A stretch of DNA of 64,000 bases from contig JBBBWG010006780.1 in assembly GCA_037176905.1 (NCBI GenBank), positions 32,090 through 96,089 on the forward strand. Reading direction: 5' to 3'. The DNA is from Azolla pinnata. Lineage: Eukaryota > Streptophyta > Polypodiopsida > Salviniales > Salviniaceae. Shown here in pieces: positions 32,801-45,213 of this stretch; position 1 is the first letter of the stretch, and every line of letters begins with the position of its first letter. The notes below the pieces were generated by a model that saw only the letters and a list, made by a program, of their open reading frames with translations, was not told the DNA's origin and made no database searches. The position numbers and the translations under genes are program-made.

Positions 32801-33678
32801 GCGATTACTTGAATCGTTTTACCGAGTCCCCTGTAAGGTAATCCAAACCAAGGATCAGCTATAAAATTGCAAAGCCTATTGATTAGACGAGACAAGTGAA
32901 CGGTCCAATCTCTACTTACATGTCATCTCCCAGAACACCGCCCTTGTTTTCACGATACAATCGAAACAGGAATTTGACACCTTCTCTTTGATGCTCCATC
33001 AGACGACAATTAATGGACGATGACACCTGGAATCGATGGAAACCTGGAAGCCTGCTTATTTCCCGGATAGCATGATCGTGGGGCAACTAACAGAGAGACA
33101 GTGGGAGAAAGTTAACCGACCTGAACAATATGGGCATCATCTGCATTGCTGTCAGATGATAACACTAGAGGCTCTTGAACACCCTCTGTTTGGGATTGTA
33201 TGAATAGCCCGGCTTCACTATCCCCCGCTACCTCCGCTGCGCTCTGCTGCCGCTGCTGCAGCGCATCCGTCTCTTCTTCTTTCGACTCTTCCCCGGGCTC
33301 CGAATCCATCTCAGCGGCAAGCTCGCCGTCGTTCTCTGAATCCACCCCAGCAACGAGCACTGAGCCATCGAGAGCTCGAATTCTCTTATGTGGGCGGATC
33401 GCGGCAGCTTGTGCAGGAGGTCCGGGTGGGGGAGAGGAGCAGGGCAAGAGGCCGAGAGATGATGCATTGTGTGGATGCTGGAAGGAGGCAATCCGATCTC
33501 TGAGGCGGCACTTGGGGGGTCTCGGCAGCCACGCCCTCTGTGTCTCCTCTGCTTCTGCTGCCTCTTCAGCTTCTGCTGCCGCTGCCGCTGCTGCTGCTGC
33601 TGCTCCGTCTTCTGCGCGCCTTCTCTTGATGAGATTGGCGGACTGCAGAAGCGTCTGCTTGAAATCCCTGAGCGACAT
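29864..33678 (-). CDS. SWI2: SWITCH2/ERCC6L2-type SWI2/SNF2 ATPase, 8 exons
   Basis: Snf2-family DNA-dependent ATPase of the ERCC6L2 (plant SWITCH2/CHR9) clade, implicated in DNA damage response. Exons on the minus strand: 33678-33121, 33086-32920, 32830-31921, 31834-31587, 31428-31302, 31219-30944, 30853-30574, 30276-29864, giving 992 aa. Motif I GDDMGLGKT (about 239-247), motif II DEAH (about 347-350), TRAGGLGLNL, and motif VI QAQDRSFRFGQRRHV are all present. The Cys-rich insert CTCGSPLMYAECC with CDSCPYC between the lobes, and GVVYAHRNEEVVN after them, are traits of this clade. The start MSLRDFKQTL matches the plant family start. The N-terminus carries poly-Ala and Glu/Ala repeats. The enzyme is expected in the nucleus. 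Confidence 0.94.
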
Positions 33679-33699
33679 GGAAGCTCTCGGCTCGTCCCT

Positions 33700-33900
33700 G
33701 CAGATTCTTCCTCCTGATTCTGTTCTTCCTCTTCTGTTCTTCCTGATTCTGTTCTTCCTCTTCCTGCTTCTGTTCTTCCTCTTCCTGCTTCTGTTCTTCC
33801 TCTTCTGTTCTTTTCTTTTCTGTTGTTCTTCCTGATTCTGTTCTTCCTCTTCTGTTCTTTTCTTTTCTGTTCTTCCTTTCTCTTCTTTTCTGTTGTGAGG
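33700..33900. repeat. TTCTTCCTCTTCTG-type minisatellite at the SWITCH2 5' end
   Basis: About 200 bp of TTCTTCCTGATTCTG and TTCTTCCTCTTCCTGC words begin some 20 bp upstream of the SWITCH2 start codon, so a GA-rich repeat is probably in its 5' UTR. Confidence 0.9.
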
Positions 33901-33965
33901 TTTGGTGAAATTGCAGCATGGATGCCCTCCTTCCTGCTCTTATGGCCTTTGTGTCTGTTCATCAC

Positions 33966-34440
33966 TGTTTAGGGTTTCAAGGGCTCAAGGTTGAGGGTTG
34001 AGGATTGAGGATTGAGGCAAGAGAGTTGTTCCATGATTCAGGGTTCGAAGTTACCGAGATTTTTGCGGCTTGAAGTCGGGGCTTTGGGGGTTTGGGATTC
34101 AACGATTCCGAGGGCTCGGGGGGATTCGTGGAAAAGATTCCAAAGGTTCCGGGACTCGGGGGGATTCGTGGAAAAGATTCCAAAGGTTCCGGGACTCGCG
34201 CGAAAGATTCAGGATTCAGTCTGCTCACCCCTGTTCAGGGTTTCAAGGGTTAAGGGTTGAGGGTTCAAGGTTCATAGCTCAGCTCAAGGGTTTGTCTACT
34301 ACTCATATTATTGTTTAGGGTTGACGATCGAGGTTTCAGGGTTTATGGTATGGGTTTAGGGTAGAAGGTTCAAGGTTCGCGGTTCAAGGGTTTCGTTTAT
34401 TCATCACCGTTTAGGGTTCTCGGGTTTTAGGGTTGAAGAT
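33966..34440. repeat. Degenerate TTTAGGG/GGGTTCAAGG array with a 41-bp tandem duplication
   Basis: Words such as TTTAGGGTTTCAAGGG, GGTTGAGGGTTCAAGG and TCACCGTTTAGGG suggest decayed telomere-like sequence. Inside it a 41-bp unit (GGGGGATTCGTGGAAAAGATT plus CCAAAGGTTCCGGGACTC) is tandemly repeated at about 34111-34197. Confidence 0.8.
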
Positions 34441-34621
34441 AGAGGTCATGGTCCACTTTACGACACCACAGTCGTCGATACTTGTTCGAAACCCTATGCG
34501 TCTGTCTTGCTGCATTTCAAACCCACTTCCTTCTTTCCACAGAGCCTGCTTGCTTGCGCAAGAATTGCCGCCAAGGGGTTTATTGTGCCCAAGCACTAGC
34601 TCTCGAAAGCATGTATGGATA

Positions 34622-35500
34622 ATAAACCCTAGAAAACCCTAAACCCTAATAAATACTAGAAAACCCTAAACCCTACTAAATACTAGAAAAACCTAAACTC
34701 TAATAAACGCTAGAAAACCCTAAACCCTAATAAACCACAGAAAACCCTAGAAAACCCTTAATAAACCCTAGAAAACCCTAAACCCTAATAAAAACGCTAG
34801 AAAACCCTAAACCCTAATAAAAACGTTGGAAAACCCTAAGCCCTAGTAAACCCAAGAAAAACCCAAGAAAACCATAAACCCTAATAAACCCTAAACCCTA
34901 ATTATCCTAGGAAAACCCTAAACCCTGATAAGAAGCCCTAAAAAACCCTAAACCCTAATAAACTTGAGAAAACCCCAAGAAAACCCTAAACCCTAATAAA
35001 CCCTAGAAAACCCAAAACCCTAATAAACCCAAGAAAACCCTAAATCCTAACAAAAGCGCTAGAAAACCTTAAACCCTAATAAACCCAAGAAAACCCTAAA
35101 CCCTAATAAACCCTAGAAAACCCAAAACCCTAATAAACCCAAGAAAACCCTAAATCCTAACAAAAGCGCTAGAAAACCCTAAACCCAAGAAAAACCCAAG
35201 AAAACCCTAAACCCTAATCAACACAAGAAAACCCTAAACCCTAATAAACCCAAGAAAACCCTAACCCTAATAAACCCAAGAAAACCCTAAACCCTAATAA
35301 ACCCAAGAAAACCCTAAACCCTAACAAACCCAAGAAAACTCAAAACCCTAATAAACCCAAGAAAACCCTCAACCCTAATAAACCCAAGAAAACCCTAAAC
35401 CCTAATAAAAACGCTAGAAAACCTTAAGCCCTAATTAACCCAGGAAAAGCCCAAGAAAACCCTAAACCCTAATAAACGCTAGAAAAACCCTAGAAAACCC
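34622..35500. repeat. Telomere-like minisatellite, AAACCCTAATAAACCCAAGAAAACCCT units
   Basis: About 880 bp of imperfect 27-29 bp units combining AAACCCTAAACCCTAATAAA with CC(T/C)AGAAAA or CCAAGAAAA. Every unit contains one or two plant telomere words. Higher-order duplication is visible: a ~110 bp block at about 34980-35090 recurs at about 35090-35190. Confidence 0.93.
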
Positions 35501-35517
35501 TGAAGTCATGAGTGGAA

Positions 35518-35548
<31 letters not shown>

Positions 35549-35584
35549 TTAGATGAAAGTAGAGGGGGGGGGCATCCGCTGGAA

Positions 35585-37109
35585 ATGCGAAGAGCTTCGG
35601 TTCTGTTCCCCTTCTGCTCGACGCTTCGATCCTCTCTGCGCAGAGAGAAAAACAGGAAGAGGAAAATGTCGAAGGCGAAGGCGAAGGCGAGCGCCATCGC
35701 TGCCCGACCTCTGACTCTGCACCTCCATCCTCCTTTCACGTTGCACGCGCCCGGGCAGCATCTCCATGGCCAGTTTCACGCCTCGCGAGGCCTCACTCTG
35801 GCCCTCAGGTACTACGATTTCCTTTTGATTCTTCTCCTTCTCCTCCTTCTTCTTCTTTGCTTTTTGTTTCAATGCCAGAAAAGTTGTGTCTCCTTGTCTT
35901 CCCCAGTCATCTGTTATGATCAATCTTTGGAAGCTGGTGTTTGTCTTCAAACCGCCTAACATATTTGGGGCTTTTTTTCTGATCCACATGACAGCGATTC
36001 TCTTCTTGTTCTTTGCTTCTTTTGTTAGGAATGCCGATCATGGTGAAATCGTGGTATCTCCGCACCACAACAATCTCTCGCTGCAGGTTTCGCATGGTTA
36101 ATCTTTTTCACTTCAGCTCAAATCTTTGCTCTTTTTTCCTCCTTAGTCATCTAATCTTTCCATATGACGGACCTCAAGCTTGATTGATGTGGCGCGTGGA
36201 AGGAAGATGCGAGGAACAGAAGATTTGTGATGATGCTATGGCTCTGGAGTTTTTGGATGTTTTCTGTTCCCATTCTCATCATACATACCTCGTTGCTTGG
36301 GGAGAATTGCATGCTTTCTCTTCTTTTGATCTTCCATTCTCATGATCTGTTCAGATTTCTTCGGACATAAACGTCTGTAAATAGGTGATGGCAGGTGATA
36401 TGAGACTCGATTTACAAATGGACCGAGGCAGAAATGGGGGCATTCATGGCTCGAAAACGGGAAGCTATCGAAGGTGATGAGCAGATAAGTACCTCTGTAA
36501 TTCTTTCATGCAACAGCTGTAGGCCTAACGCTGCAGAATGCAGGCAATGATAGGCTGGTTGGTATCCATAGCTGGAAGTACTGACAATGTACTGCATCCA
36601 TTGATCACTGACTTTTGCGTTTCATATGTGACAAGCTTATCAAAACAAACTAAAATCCAGAAATGTTATCACCTTTAAACTGCATGTATTCCGGGGAGAT
36701 CCAAACACTCCAACTGATATATGTGTAGAAATTCCTGCAGAGCAAGAAACCAAAGTGAGAACAATAAGTAGAGTGGAAAACACTGTGTCATGCAACTATA
36801 GATTCAAATGTTTCTGTCTGCAAAAATTTTAAGTTTTTGTGACCTCTGTGTCATGGGTGTTAATTGGGCACTTTTAATCTGTTATACATGTAGGCTGAAT
36901 TATATGAGCCCGACGTTATCATTTCTGATCAACTCAAGGTAAAAGACATGCTTCTTTATTTTATCTTTATCTGAGAACCTTAGTACCATGCTCTCTCTCT
37001 CTCTCTCTCTCTTTCAATGTCTAGCAATGAGTTTTTTTTCTGACTTTGTTTTCTGCAGAACCACACAGCTCATAAAAGAGGAATCCAAGTGGCACTAAAT
37101 GTTATATAG
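35585..37109 (+). CDS. Hypothetical small protein, 5-exon model
   Basis: Unrecognised. Exons 35585-35808, 36029-36096, 36729-36754, 36894-36938 and 37059-37109 join in phase to 137 aa with GT-AG borders at each intron. The N-terminus (MRRASVLFPFCSTLRSSLRR) is basic and Ser-rich, compatible with an organelle-targeting peptide, and a second in-frame Met starts MSKAKAKAS. The mature part contains HASRGLTLALRNADHGEIVVSPHHN and ELYEPDVIISDQLKNHT. The 26-bp third exon and the donor choice of exon 2 (36096 rather than 36086) were chosen to keep frame. Agreement of four introns argues for a real gene. Function is not assigned. Confidence 0.45.
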
Positions 37110-38910
37110 CCAAAGATCATAGAGACAAGCAAAACAAACTCCCTGTCAGTACAACATATCTCTTCTGATATTCCCATCAGCACCAGGAGGCAAAAATGTT
37201 AACCAATATTGCCTCAGATGTCATGAATTGGGTAGAAATTAATTACACACTCAATCCATTTTGGGTTGAGATCAGGATTATAACTCATGTATAATGCCAC
37301 TAGACAAGCTAGTCATAGAAAGAGTATCAATATTTGGCCTATGGACAAATGCTAAGACATTAAGAAAGCACAATATACTTAACAACAAAGTGATTAACCC
37401 AAAAGGCTTTGTGATTAACTAACGCTCAAAAGCACATACAATGAAAAATTGAACCCACAGCATCAACTTCTGAAAATCTCATGAGAAGCAACCCAAAGTG
37501 ACACAAGAACAAAATATTATCTAAGTGGTAGACTTGGAACAATCACATGAGCACGGAAGAATTGTTTCTAGATACACCTTTTCTTTAAGAAATAATGGCA
37601 ATCTGGTGACTGCAGCACTAAGATTTTAGATTTTACCTCACTTTTAAGTGAATCGAACACAACTTAATATTAGTGTCTCAAGAGGATAGGGAACAGTGAA
37701 CACAACTTAATACATGAGGGTGTGTATTAGTATAGGCCTTCGGAAGAAGGAAAGAATGAATGAAAGAAAGATAAATTTCCACCTTCTTAGGCCGACATGG
37801 CCCATGAGACAATATGATACAATTTGTGCATATCTAATCATCTATAACGGGATTATAATGAGAGGTCCAAACAGAGCTAAAAGAAAATGAAAAGGTGGTT
37901 CTATATGGTATGTCGATAAAATGGGATCATAATATGCAACGTATAGAGTGAAACAGAAACTTGGAAGGTACGTCCAAGGGATACATCCAATTCACAAACA
38001 CACATACACATAAAATCACTCTCCTTTGCTTTGCTAAAATGCAAGGTACTTACTACACGATTTGTGACAATGACCCATTGCTCAACAAAATTTGGGGTTA
38101 CATTTCATAGAATTGAAAAGTTTTGTCCCATTATTATTAGACTCCAAAATAGGGTATTTGCGCAGTAAAACACAAATGGAAATCATTTTATTTGTTTTGA
38201 GGGATCAGAGATTGCACCATAATTGGAAGACGACAATGCTTTTGTATTTGATAGTATGCCTAGAGCTCGAGCATACCTGCTAAAGTTGAAGGCTGTATTC
38301 GGTGTAAATATTTCAGGAATCATAGACAACATGGATATAATGCAACCACATGGTCTTTCATGATCCCACGCCACATGGATTCAACAATCCTTTCAGAGAA
38401 TATCTATCTTGACAACAATATCTTTACTTGTACAGTTTGGATTCCTGTTTGTATCCAGCAACACAAAACTATTGAACGCTCTACCCTTCCTGTCTTTATG
38501 TCTGTCTCCAGAACAAAATGCTGTGATAGCACAACCAACTTCCAGGCCTCACTAATGCTGTAGAGTTCACTGTGAGACGGAGGACTAAGAAGACATTATG
38601 GCATCTCTTAGTAGTGAACTTGGGAGGTTGACTATCATGGTGATTGGATGCCGTAAAACCAGTTATATTCTGCCGTCTCTTTTTGCTGTCTGGAACACAC
38701 CAAGCCATAGGAGAATAACAGATTCTGTTTGTTTTGTACCGACACAGGCAACTAAATCTGACCCAAAATATAATGCTGTTTCAACCTTCAAATTACCACA
38801 GCTGCTCTGAATTTAAAATTTATACATATAATCGCTCACTACCACTTTCAAACAAGATTCAATAAGCAAACCAGATCAAAATTTGTGAATCCATGAACTG
38901 TCCCACAAAC
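37110..38910. other. Intergenic region, no supported gene
   Basis: AT-rich sequence with short frames only, none with family resemblance or consistent splice sites. Probably 3' flanks of the small gene on the left and TELO2 on the right. Confidence 0.6.
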
Positions 38911-41900
38911 TCAGAACATGTTATTATTTATTGGATAATTTGCAAGCGTCAATGAGATAGTAGAATCAAGATTGATATCTTTTACTTTATATGTTATATC
39001 AGGTCCTTTGTTCTTATCCTGAATTTCAATGGACCGTGACGCTTGCAGAAGCAGCTCGGAATGTATATGTAAGCATGCCAAAGCCATCTGGAAAAACACA
39101 AGTTACAGTGCTCAACTGTTAATAAGTTTCATGACAAATGGAGTGAGGAAAGCGGAAATACAATGAAATACCTCCGTTTCCCACCCCTCACCATAATATC
39201 TAACAAGACATATAATTATGTACATAGAACATACTGATGAACATTCCGCGTCTGTGTCCTCGTCAGTAACTTTCAGTGCCCAAGATCGGATCCAGTCTAG
39301 GCCCCCCAATATTTCTGTATTTTCAGAGTGCATAACTTGCGATGGATGCAGGGAAATCATGACACGTGACGCAGCATATAAAATGGCTCTTTTCACATAA
39401 ATCTCTGGATGAAGAGAAATTTTCCTGTACCGCAAGATAGTCAATTCATCTGTACTCACAAAAAGACAAAACAATCATTATACTGAAGAGTCTTCACCTG
39501 GATCTAAGCATGTCCAGAAGAGCTGATGCCAAAATAACTGCCTCTGGTTGTAAAGACACACATTCGACACAGACACCAAGCATGCATATCAGCCTCCCCA
39601 AGACAATGAAATCCCTTCCAAGGAAATCCACACCATGTTGTATCTTATCATAGTCTCGCATTATTGGCAGCATAAATGCCCCAGCATAAGGAACAAAGTT
39701 GTTTCTCCCAACACTCTTATAGTTTGAGTGATTGTATTGTTCTCTTCGTAGTTCCATAGACTTATGTCCCCATCTTCTAGCCTTCCCCAAGGGCTTGAAT
39801 TCATCCAGCTGATACGGAACTTCTCTCTCATACTTATGGATCAAACTCACCATGGCATTTGGTTCATGAACTTGCCTCCAAGGGGAAGCTCCAATAGAGC
39901 TGAAATTGCTCCCAGGTCCATACCATGTTCGATCCATTTCTTCTATCGCAGGTTGCCCACTTTGAACTGAAAGCTTACCACTAGCACCACCTGAAAAACT
40001 CAGAGTTGCAAGCTCCCTTGCTGCATCTGACATTACTTCCAGGACTAAAAGCCTCTGGCTTATGTCCATATGCGGAGAATAAAGTTCACGTGCAAACATT
40101 TCTACAGTCGCTGGAGCACATGCCAATAATGCAACAAGAGCATTGTATCTCTTCTTTTCTGCTGTATCTTCCTGGCCTTCAACTACAATATCACTACACC
40201 GAACATGTATCAATGCATGTGCCAAATCTGAAGCAACATTTTCAAGCTCCTCAGGCGTAGCTCTAATAAGCTTCTCTATCACGTCAAGTGTCCTCTCAAC
40301 CTAATCAAACACGCGAGTAAATCCTTCATGAAATTATGTTCCCCATAAAACTAAACTTTTTTATCCCACAAAATTGATGGAAAAGAACCTACAAGCTCAG
40401 GCTGATCTCCTTTTCGCAGGTTGACACAGCAATCGTTCAGCTGCATGGGGAATTTCTCTCTCTGAAGATCGGATTCATCATCAGAAAGTGAATATGGCTG
40501 TATAGAGCAGACACTCTCTGAATCACTTCCTCCGAAGCTATCATCATCATTGTCATCGATATGAGAAGTATATGTCCTCAAATCAATAACTTCATCTGGA
40601 TCAAACGCTTCTGAAACGGGCTCATGTTTCTTCTTTTTCTTCATTGCATTATCAGTAGCCTTTTTAACTTTAGTTTCACTGATTTTATTATTGAGTGTAG
40701 CATCTTGCTCAAGATGCTGTCCTTCTATAGATCCTGCCTTCATACGCATATCGCATGTTTCCCAATCGCAAAGATCTTCAATCTTATCAGTCTCATCAAG
40801 CAACAGAGGGTTTTTCTGATCAATAACAAGTGAAAAAGCAAGGGCTATCTTTTTTGCCATCATTCGCACTAAATCCAATGGACTTTCGAGCCTCCCTAAA
40901 CCTCCAGCAAAACATATATATAATCAAGAATCGTGATGAAGATCATATCTGAGACATTTGTGAAATGAATTCGCACAAAACACTATCACAGGTAAGGGAC
41001 AACTAAAGCACCAATTAAATCTACAAAGTATGACGAAATCCAAACACCATGACTTACGACTGATTCCTTGGAGAAGCAACTGCAGAAGGTTGTTTGTCCT
41101 CTCCAACTCTTCTTTCGTTATTGCTCGTAGTGATAGACCCACAGCGGTAGTGACATCTGTTAGATGTTAAAGAATTCAATCCATTGGTACATAAGAAATC
41201 AACAGTATAAAGAAATTTCTAAAACCTGGCTCAAAGGCATTCATACATTGTCCAGTAGAAGCCTCAAATGAGGAGGCAAAATGGATTTAACTTTTTCATT
41301 CAGTAGGATTCCAAACAACTGGGATTGAAAATAATTAGGTCTACAACAGAGAAATAAAAAAGATTTAAGTTTGCACACCATAGACTCATTACTGTGCGAA
41401 ACATACATGATTGTAGCTGCATATCCCCTGCCTGAATAAATTTCTCTTCTGACCACACTTCTACAAGATGTCGTATGACTGCTCTTTGTGCACTTCCTAG
41501 ATTGATTTTAGAAGTGTGGTTTTCGTTCCCAAATGCAGACCGAAATACAGCAAACTGCAGTATCCACCTTAAGCAACATACTGGCAGCACTGTCCATACA
41601 AGGAACCTTTCTGTAAACAGAGACCTGAATCAAAATTCACAACAATGAGCTGCGAGTTCCCTATAAGAATTGCAAGAGTTATCAACTGAAATTTTAAGTT
41701 TAGCCAAAAGAATAATTACATATATATCAACATGACATAAAATCTAAGAGTAATATTGAAAGATGAACATGCACAAGTGGCCTAGAAAATCAGATACAGA
41801 AGGGACAGGCAAGCAATTCAGACAAACTATACTAGCTCATCATTTTTCACAACATTTTCTGTGCAGTGAACATATACAGACATTATGCATGGGAAGTTCA

Positions 41901-44546
41901 GTTTCGTATGTGGCTACATATTAACAGGCAATTTTCCTTGGAAAAATGTTTTGATATGAAAAGTTTTCCAAATGTGGTCTACAGCAGCGCAAACAGAGAT
42001 AAAAGTTTATTTCTCCCATGTTAACCTGATGGAGTTTGTGTTTTCAAGCAGGTTGAAGAACAGCATGTGAAGGATGTCATAAGCTTCATCATCTTTAACC
42101 TGCTTTTCCGCCATCTCTAACAGTAACGCTTTAGCCAGTCTTTCAATCCCATAAACATCTTTGATGCACATCATCAACACTTTCCAAAAGCTTGGTTGAG
42201 GATAGGATTCAGATGTAGCATCGACAATTCCTGCTACCATTTGTGTCTTATACGTGGCACTTCCAAGGATGGCATGATTTTGTTCAATATGTCCACGCAT
42301 TTTAGAAAGAATCAAAGATGCGACAACATCTGCACTCATAAGCATTACGCAAAATGATGCATCTTTGTTATAAACTATTTATCCATCTGTTACAACATAT
42401 AGGAAATCTGTATTTTTATTTGCCACGTGTTGCAAATACATCAAATTGTGAACACACTGTAAAACATTCTGGTCACTACCCACATAGTTTAGAGAGCGTT
42501 GTGGACACAACTAGATCTGCATGCATGAGCATGTCAAACAATCATGCACAGCATACTGAAAAATCATTTTTTAAGTGCGGCATATATTGCAATAAACTAA
42601 AATATGACATTTACCAGCATGCCCACGTCTACAGAACCTAGAAAATAACTCCCCAGCTTGTACAAACGGTGCTTTATTGATGTTATCAGATCCTAAGTTT
42701 GACGTCCAATATTCTTCAATCGCCTCCAAACAATCACAAACAGATGATAGATGGAAGTGTCTACGAAGTACAGTTAAAGGAAACACTGAACGCCAATGCA
42801 TAACTGCTGGGATAACAAAATTCGAGCATCTATGCTACAGCACAAAATTTCCCTGAAGTGTTTATAGGATGCATGAGAAGAAAAACGGTGTAAAAAATCC
42901 AATAATCACCGTTTGTTGAAATGGTTAACCACCAAAAAATCAGTTAGCATGGTCCACTGCATACTTTTAGATTTCACAACAATTCAAAGAGGACTAGATT
43001 AATTGTCTGGATACGGGGAGCGCAAATCTGAGAGAGCTCCAGGTCTCACTCTGTCTGGTATAGAGGCAATCAACTGAACTGCTCCAGAATTTTCTTTTTG
43101 TGCTCCTGACAGAATGCCTCCAGTATTAATTCTGACCGCCGATTCTATCACTGCTTTCTTTAAACCACCATCTTTGAATAAGCACAGGACAAGAAGCCTG
43201 TACGGAGAAAAACACTGCGACAGAGTCAAGGTTTACTGCTCATTATTGACCACCATGAAAGAAAAATATTAGCATTTACAAATAGTAGAAAGAACCTTTC
43301 TGCCACTCCACATGTTGTGTCTCTTCCAGTCATTCGCCCATCATCCACATCAGTGTAAGACGATGTTAAGGCAGGCACCAAGGATAAGACAGGTTCAGTC
43401 GATGGTGCTAGTCTAAAGAAAGAATCGAATAAATTCACCTGTTCTTCAGGTGAGAAACATGCTAACCAATCTGGCGCTACATCTGCAAGACAATAGTGCC
43501 CCCTTCAATCACCTGCTCCGAAAAGAGAATAACATCACAAAGTCCATAGCATGGATCTTCTGTTGCTCTGAGAATAACATCTCCAGAGGAAAACATACTA
43601 TTATTCTGTTGCTATGAAGAAATGTCCATAGTGCTAAGATTTACATGATACCACAATCAATTATTATCAAACCGAGAAATTGAACGGATTCGCTTTCCAT
43701 GATTCAAATAAACATTTGAAAATACTTACGATACAAAAGAGTTTTTGCAAAGGCTGGAAACAAAGAGCTTCCATAAAAGAGGGACTTCAACACTTCCGTT
43801 GATTTGTGATTTCCAGATATCCGACAGGCCTCCTCTATGCAAGAAGAAGCAAGCTACGGCAGCATACAAATCACAACGTCAAAACTGATTCAGATGTTTA
43901 CGGACAGACTTGCACATGTGGAAATACACTGCTTCTTATTCAGACAAAATAAGCCCCCTTTAAACTGCGGAGGGACACCACAGCATGTGCAAAACGCACT
44001 TTTGTATATGTGGATTCCACGATACCTGTGCAATCTCCAAAGAAGATGGACTGCTTCCTGAAACAACAAGAATCAAGAGAAATCTCAGAATTTTCTCCGG
44101 TTCATTCAAATCTAAATCAGCAACAGTTCAACCTTGATCATATATTTACATGCAAATCAACAAGCATTCACTCCTTTTTCCATTACATCCAAAACAACAA
44201 GGATTTTATCGCTAGTTTGCCTACGCATCAATCAGCAGGCTATCAAATTCCCACTCCACCTACGTCTCCAAGAACCACAAAAGACGGAGCGACTTTCTGG
44301 CATCGGAAGCCGTGCACAACCCTAGCTTGGCGAGCTTGAAACGGTTGAGAAGAAAAAAAACGGCACGAGAACCGCTGGAAGAAGGAGCGTACCTGGAGCT
44401 CGAGCTGGAGCGGGGAGGCAGGAATGGAGGAGAGAGGCGAGGGAATGGAGAGGCGCTACGACCTCCTCAGCTTCGTGCGCGGCGGAGATGGATTTGGTCA
44501 CAGCGGCGACGAGTTGGGAGAGGGAGGCGAAGGCGGGCGACTGCAT
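38911..44546 (-). CDS. TELO2: TELO2/TEL2 homolog, PIKK-stabilising TTT complex subunit, 13 exons
   Basis: TEL2 joins TTI1 and TTI2 to fold and stabilise PIK-related kinases (ATM, ATR, TOR) with HSP90. Exons on the minus strand: 44546-44393, 44057-44026, 43853-43730, 43482-43296, 43197-43015, 42760-42615, 42329-42026, 41624-41407, 41156-41058, 40895-40393, 40300-39498, 39424-39235, 39087-38911. All phases agree, giving 1039 aa, near the plant family length. Conserved sections include GELFSRFCRRGHA, TTAVGLSLRAITKEEL, GISRRLESPLDLVR, an acidic linker with KKKKKHEP, ALVALLACAPATVEMF, the TEL2 C-terminal block FVPYAGAFMLPIM, GVDFLGRDFIVLGRLICML, and YVKRAILYAASRVMISLHP. The 32-bp second exon is the least certain part. 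The HEAT-repeat protein should be cytosolic and nuclear. There is no direct tie to the telomere-like arrays nearby. Confidence 0.93.
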
Positions 44547-44805
44547 GTCCGTCCGTCTGTTCTCAGAAAATGTCGCGAACGGGATTCGAACTCGGGTCGA
44601 TGAGCAAAAGCAGCAGATATAATACAAGAAAATGAATCAAACCAATTTTCAAGATGTAGCAGAACAACAGGGAAAATCAACCAGAACAAAAACCCATGAG
44701 AAATTACAGATTCTTCATTGAAATCCATAATCTTCCTACCTAATCTGGTTCGCGCTTCGTGTTGCTGTTCGCGCTTCGATTCCTGCTTTTCGTATTCGAT
44801 TAGCA

Positions 44806-45213
44806 GAAGTTAACGATCATTTCAGGATCAGATTTACGTTGGTGTTTAGGGTTCTGGGTCCCGAATCTAATTGGTCTGGTGCTGACCGGCTGATTTTGGG
44901 CGCTAGCTTCGAGCGAGAGATAAAACTGGGCTGGCGTCGATCTGTCGTTCTCTCCTTTTNNNNNNNNNNNNNNNNNNNNNNNNNNNNNNNNNNNNNNNNN
45001 NNNNNNNNNNNNNNNNNNNNNNNNNNNNNNNNNNNNNNNNNNNNNNNNNNNNNNNNNNNAGAAGTTAACGATCATTTCAGGATCGGATTTACGTTGGTGT
45101 TTAGGGTTCTGGGTCCCGAATCTAATTGGTCTGGTGTTGACCGGCTGATTTTGGGCGCTAGCTTCGAGCAAGAGATAAAACTGGGCTGGCGTCAACCTGT
45201 CGTTTTCTCCTTT
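44806..45213. repeat. ~150 bp direct duplication flanking an assembly gap
   Basis: The block starting GAAGTTAACGATCATTTCAG and ending with CTGGGCTGGCGTC, TGTCGTT, CTCCTTTT occurs at 44806-44959 and again from 45060 to about 45213, with only a few substitutions. The 100-N gap (44960-45059) lies exactly between them, so the region is either a collapsed tandem array or a haplotype join artefact. No gene is supported in 44547-46493. Confidence 0.92.
44960..45059. other. Assembly gap of 100 N between duplicate blocks
   Basis: One hundred N between two nearly identical ~150 bp blocks upstream of TELO2. Confidence 0.97.

Noticed and set aside
33200-33965. 211-codon plus and 245-codon minus frames near the SWITCH2 start
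   Set aside because: They arise from the GCT/TTC repeats of SWITCH2 exon 1 and the TTCTTCC minisatellite. The correct frame is the one starting MSLRDFKQTL.
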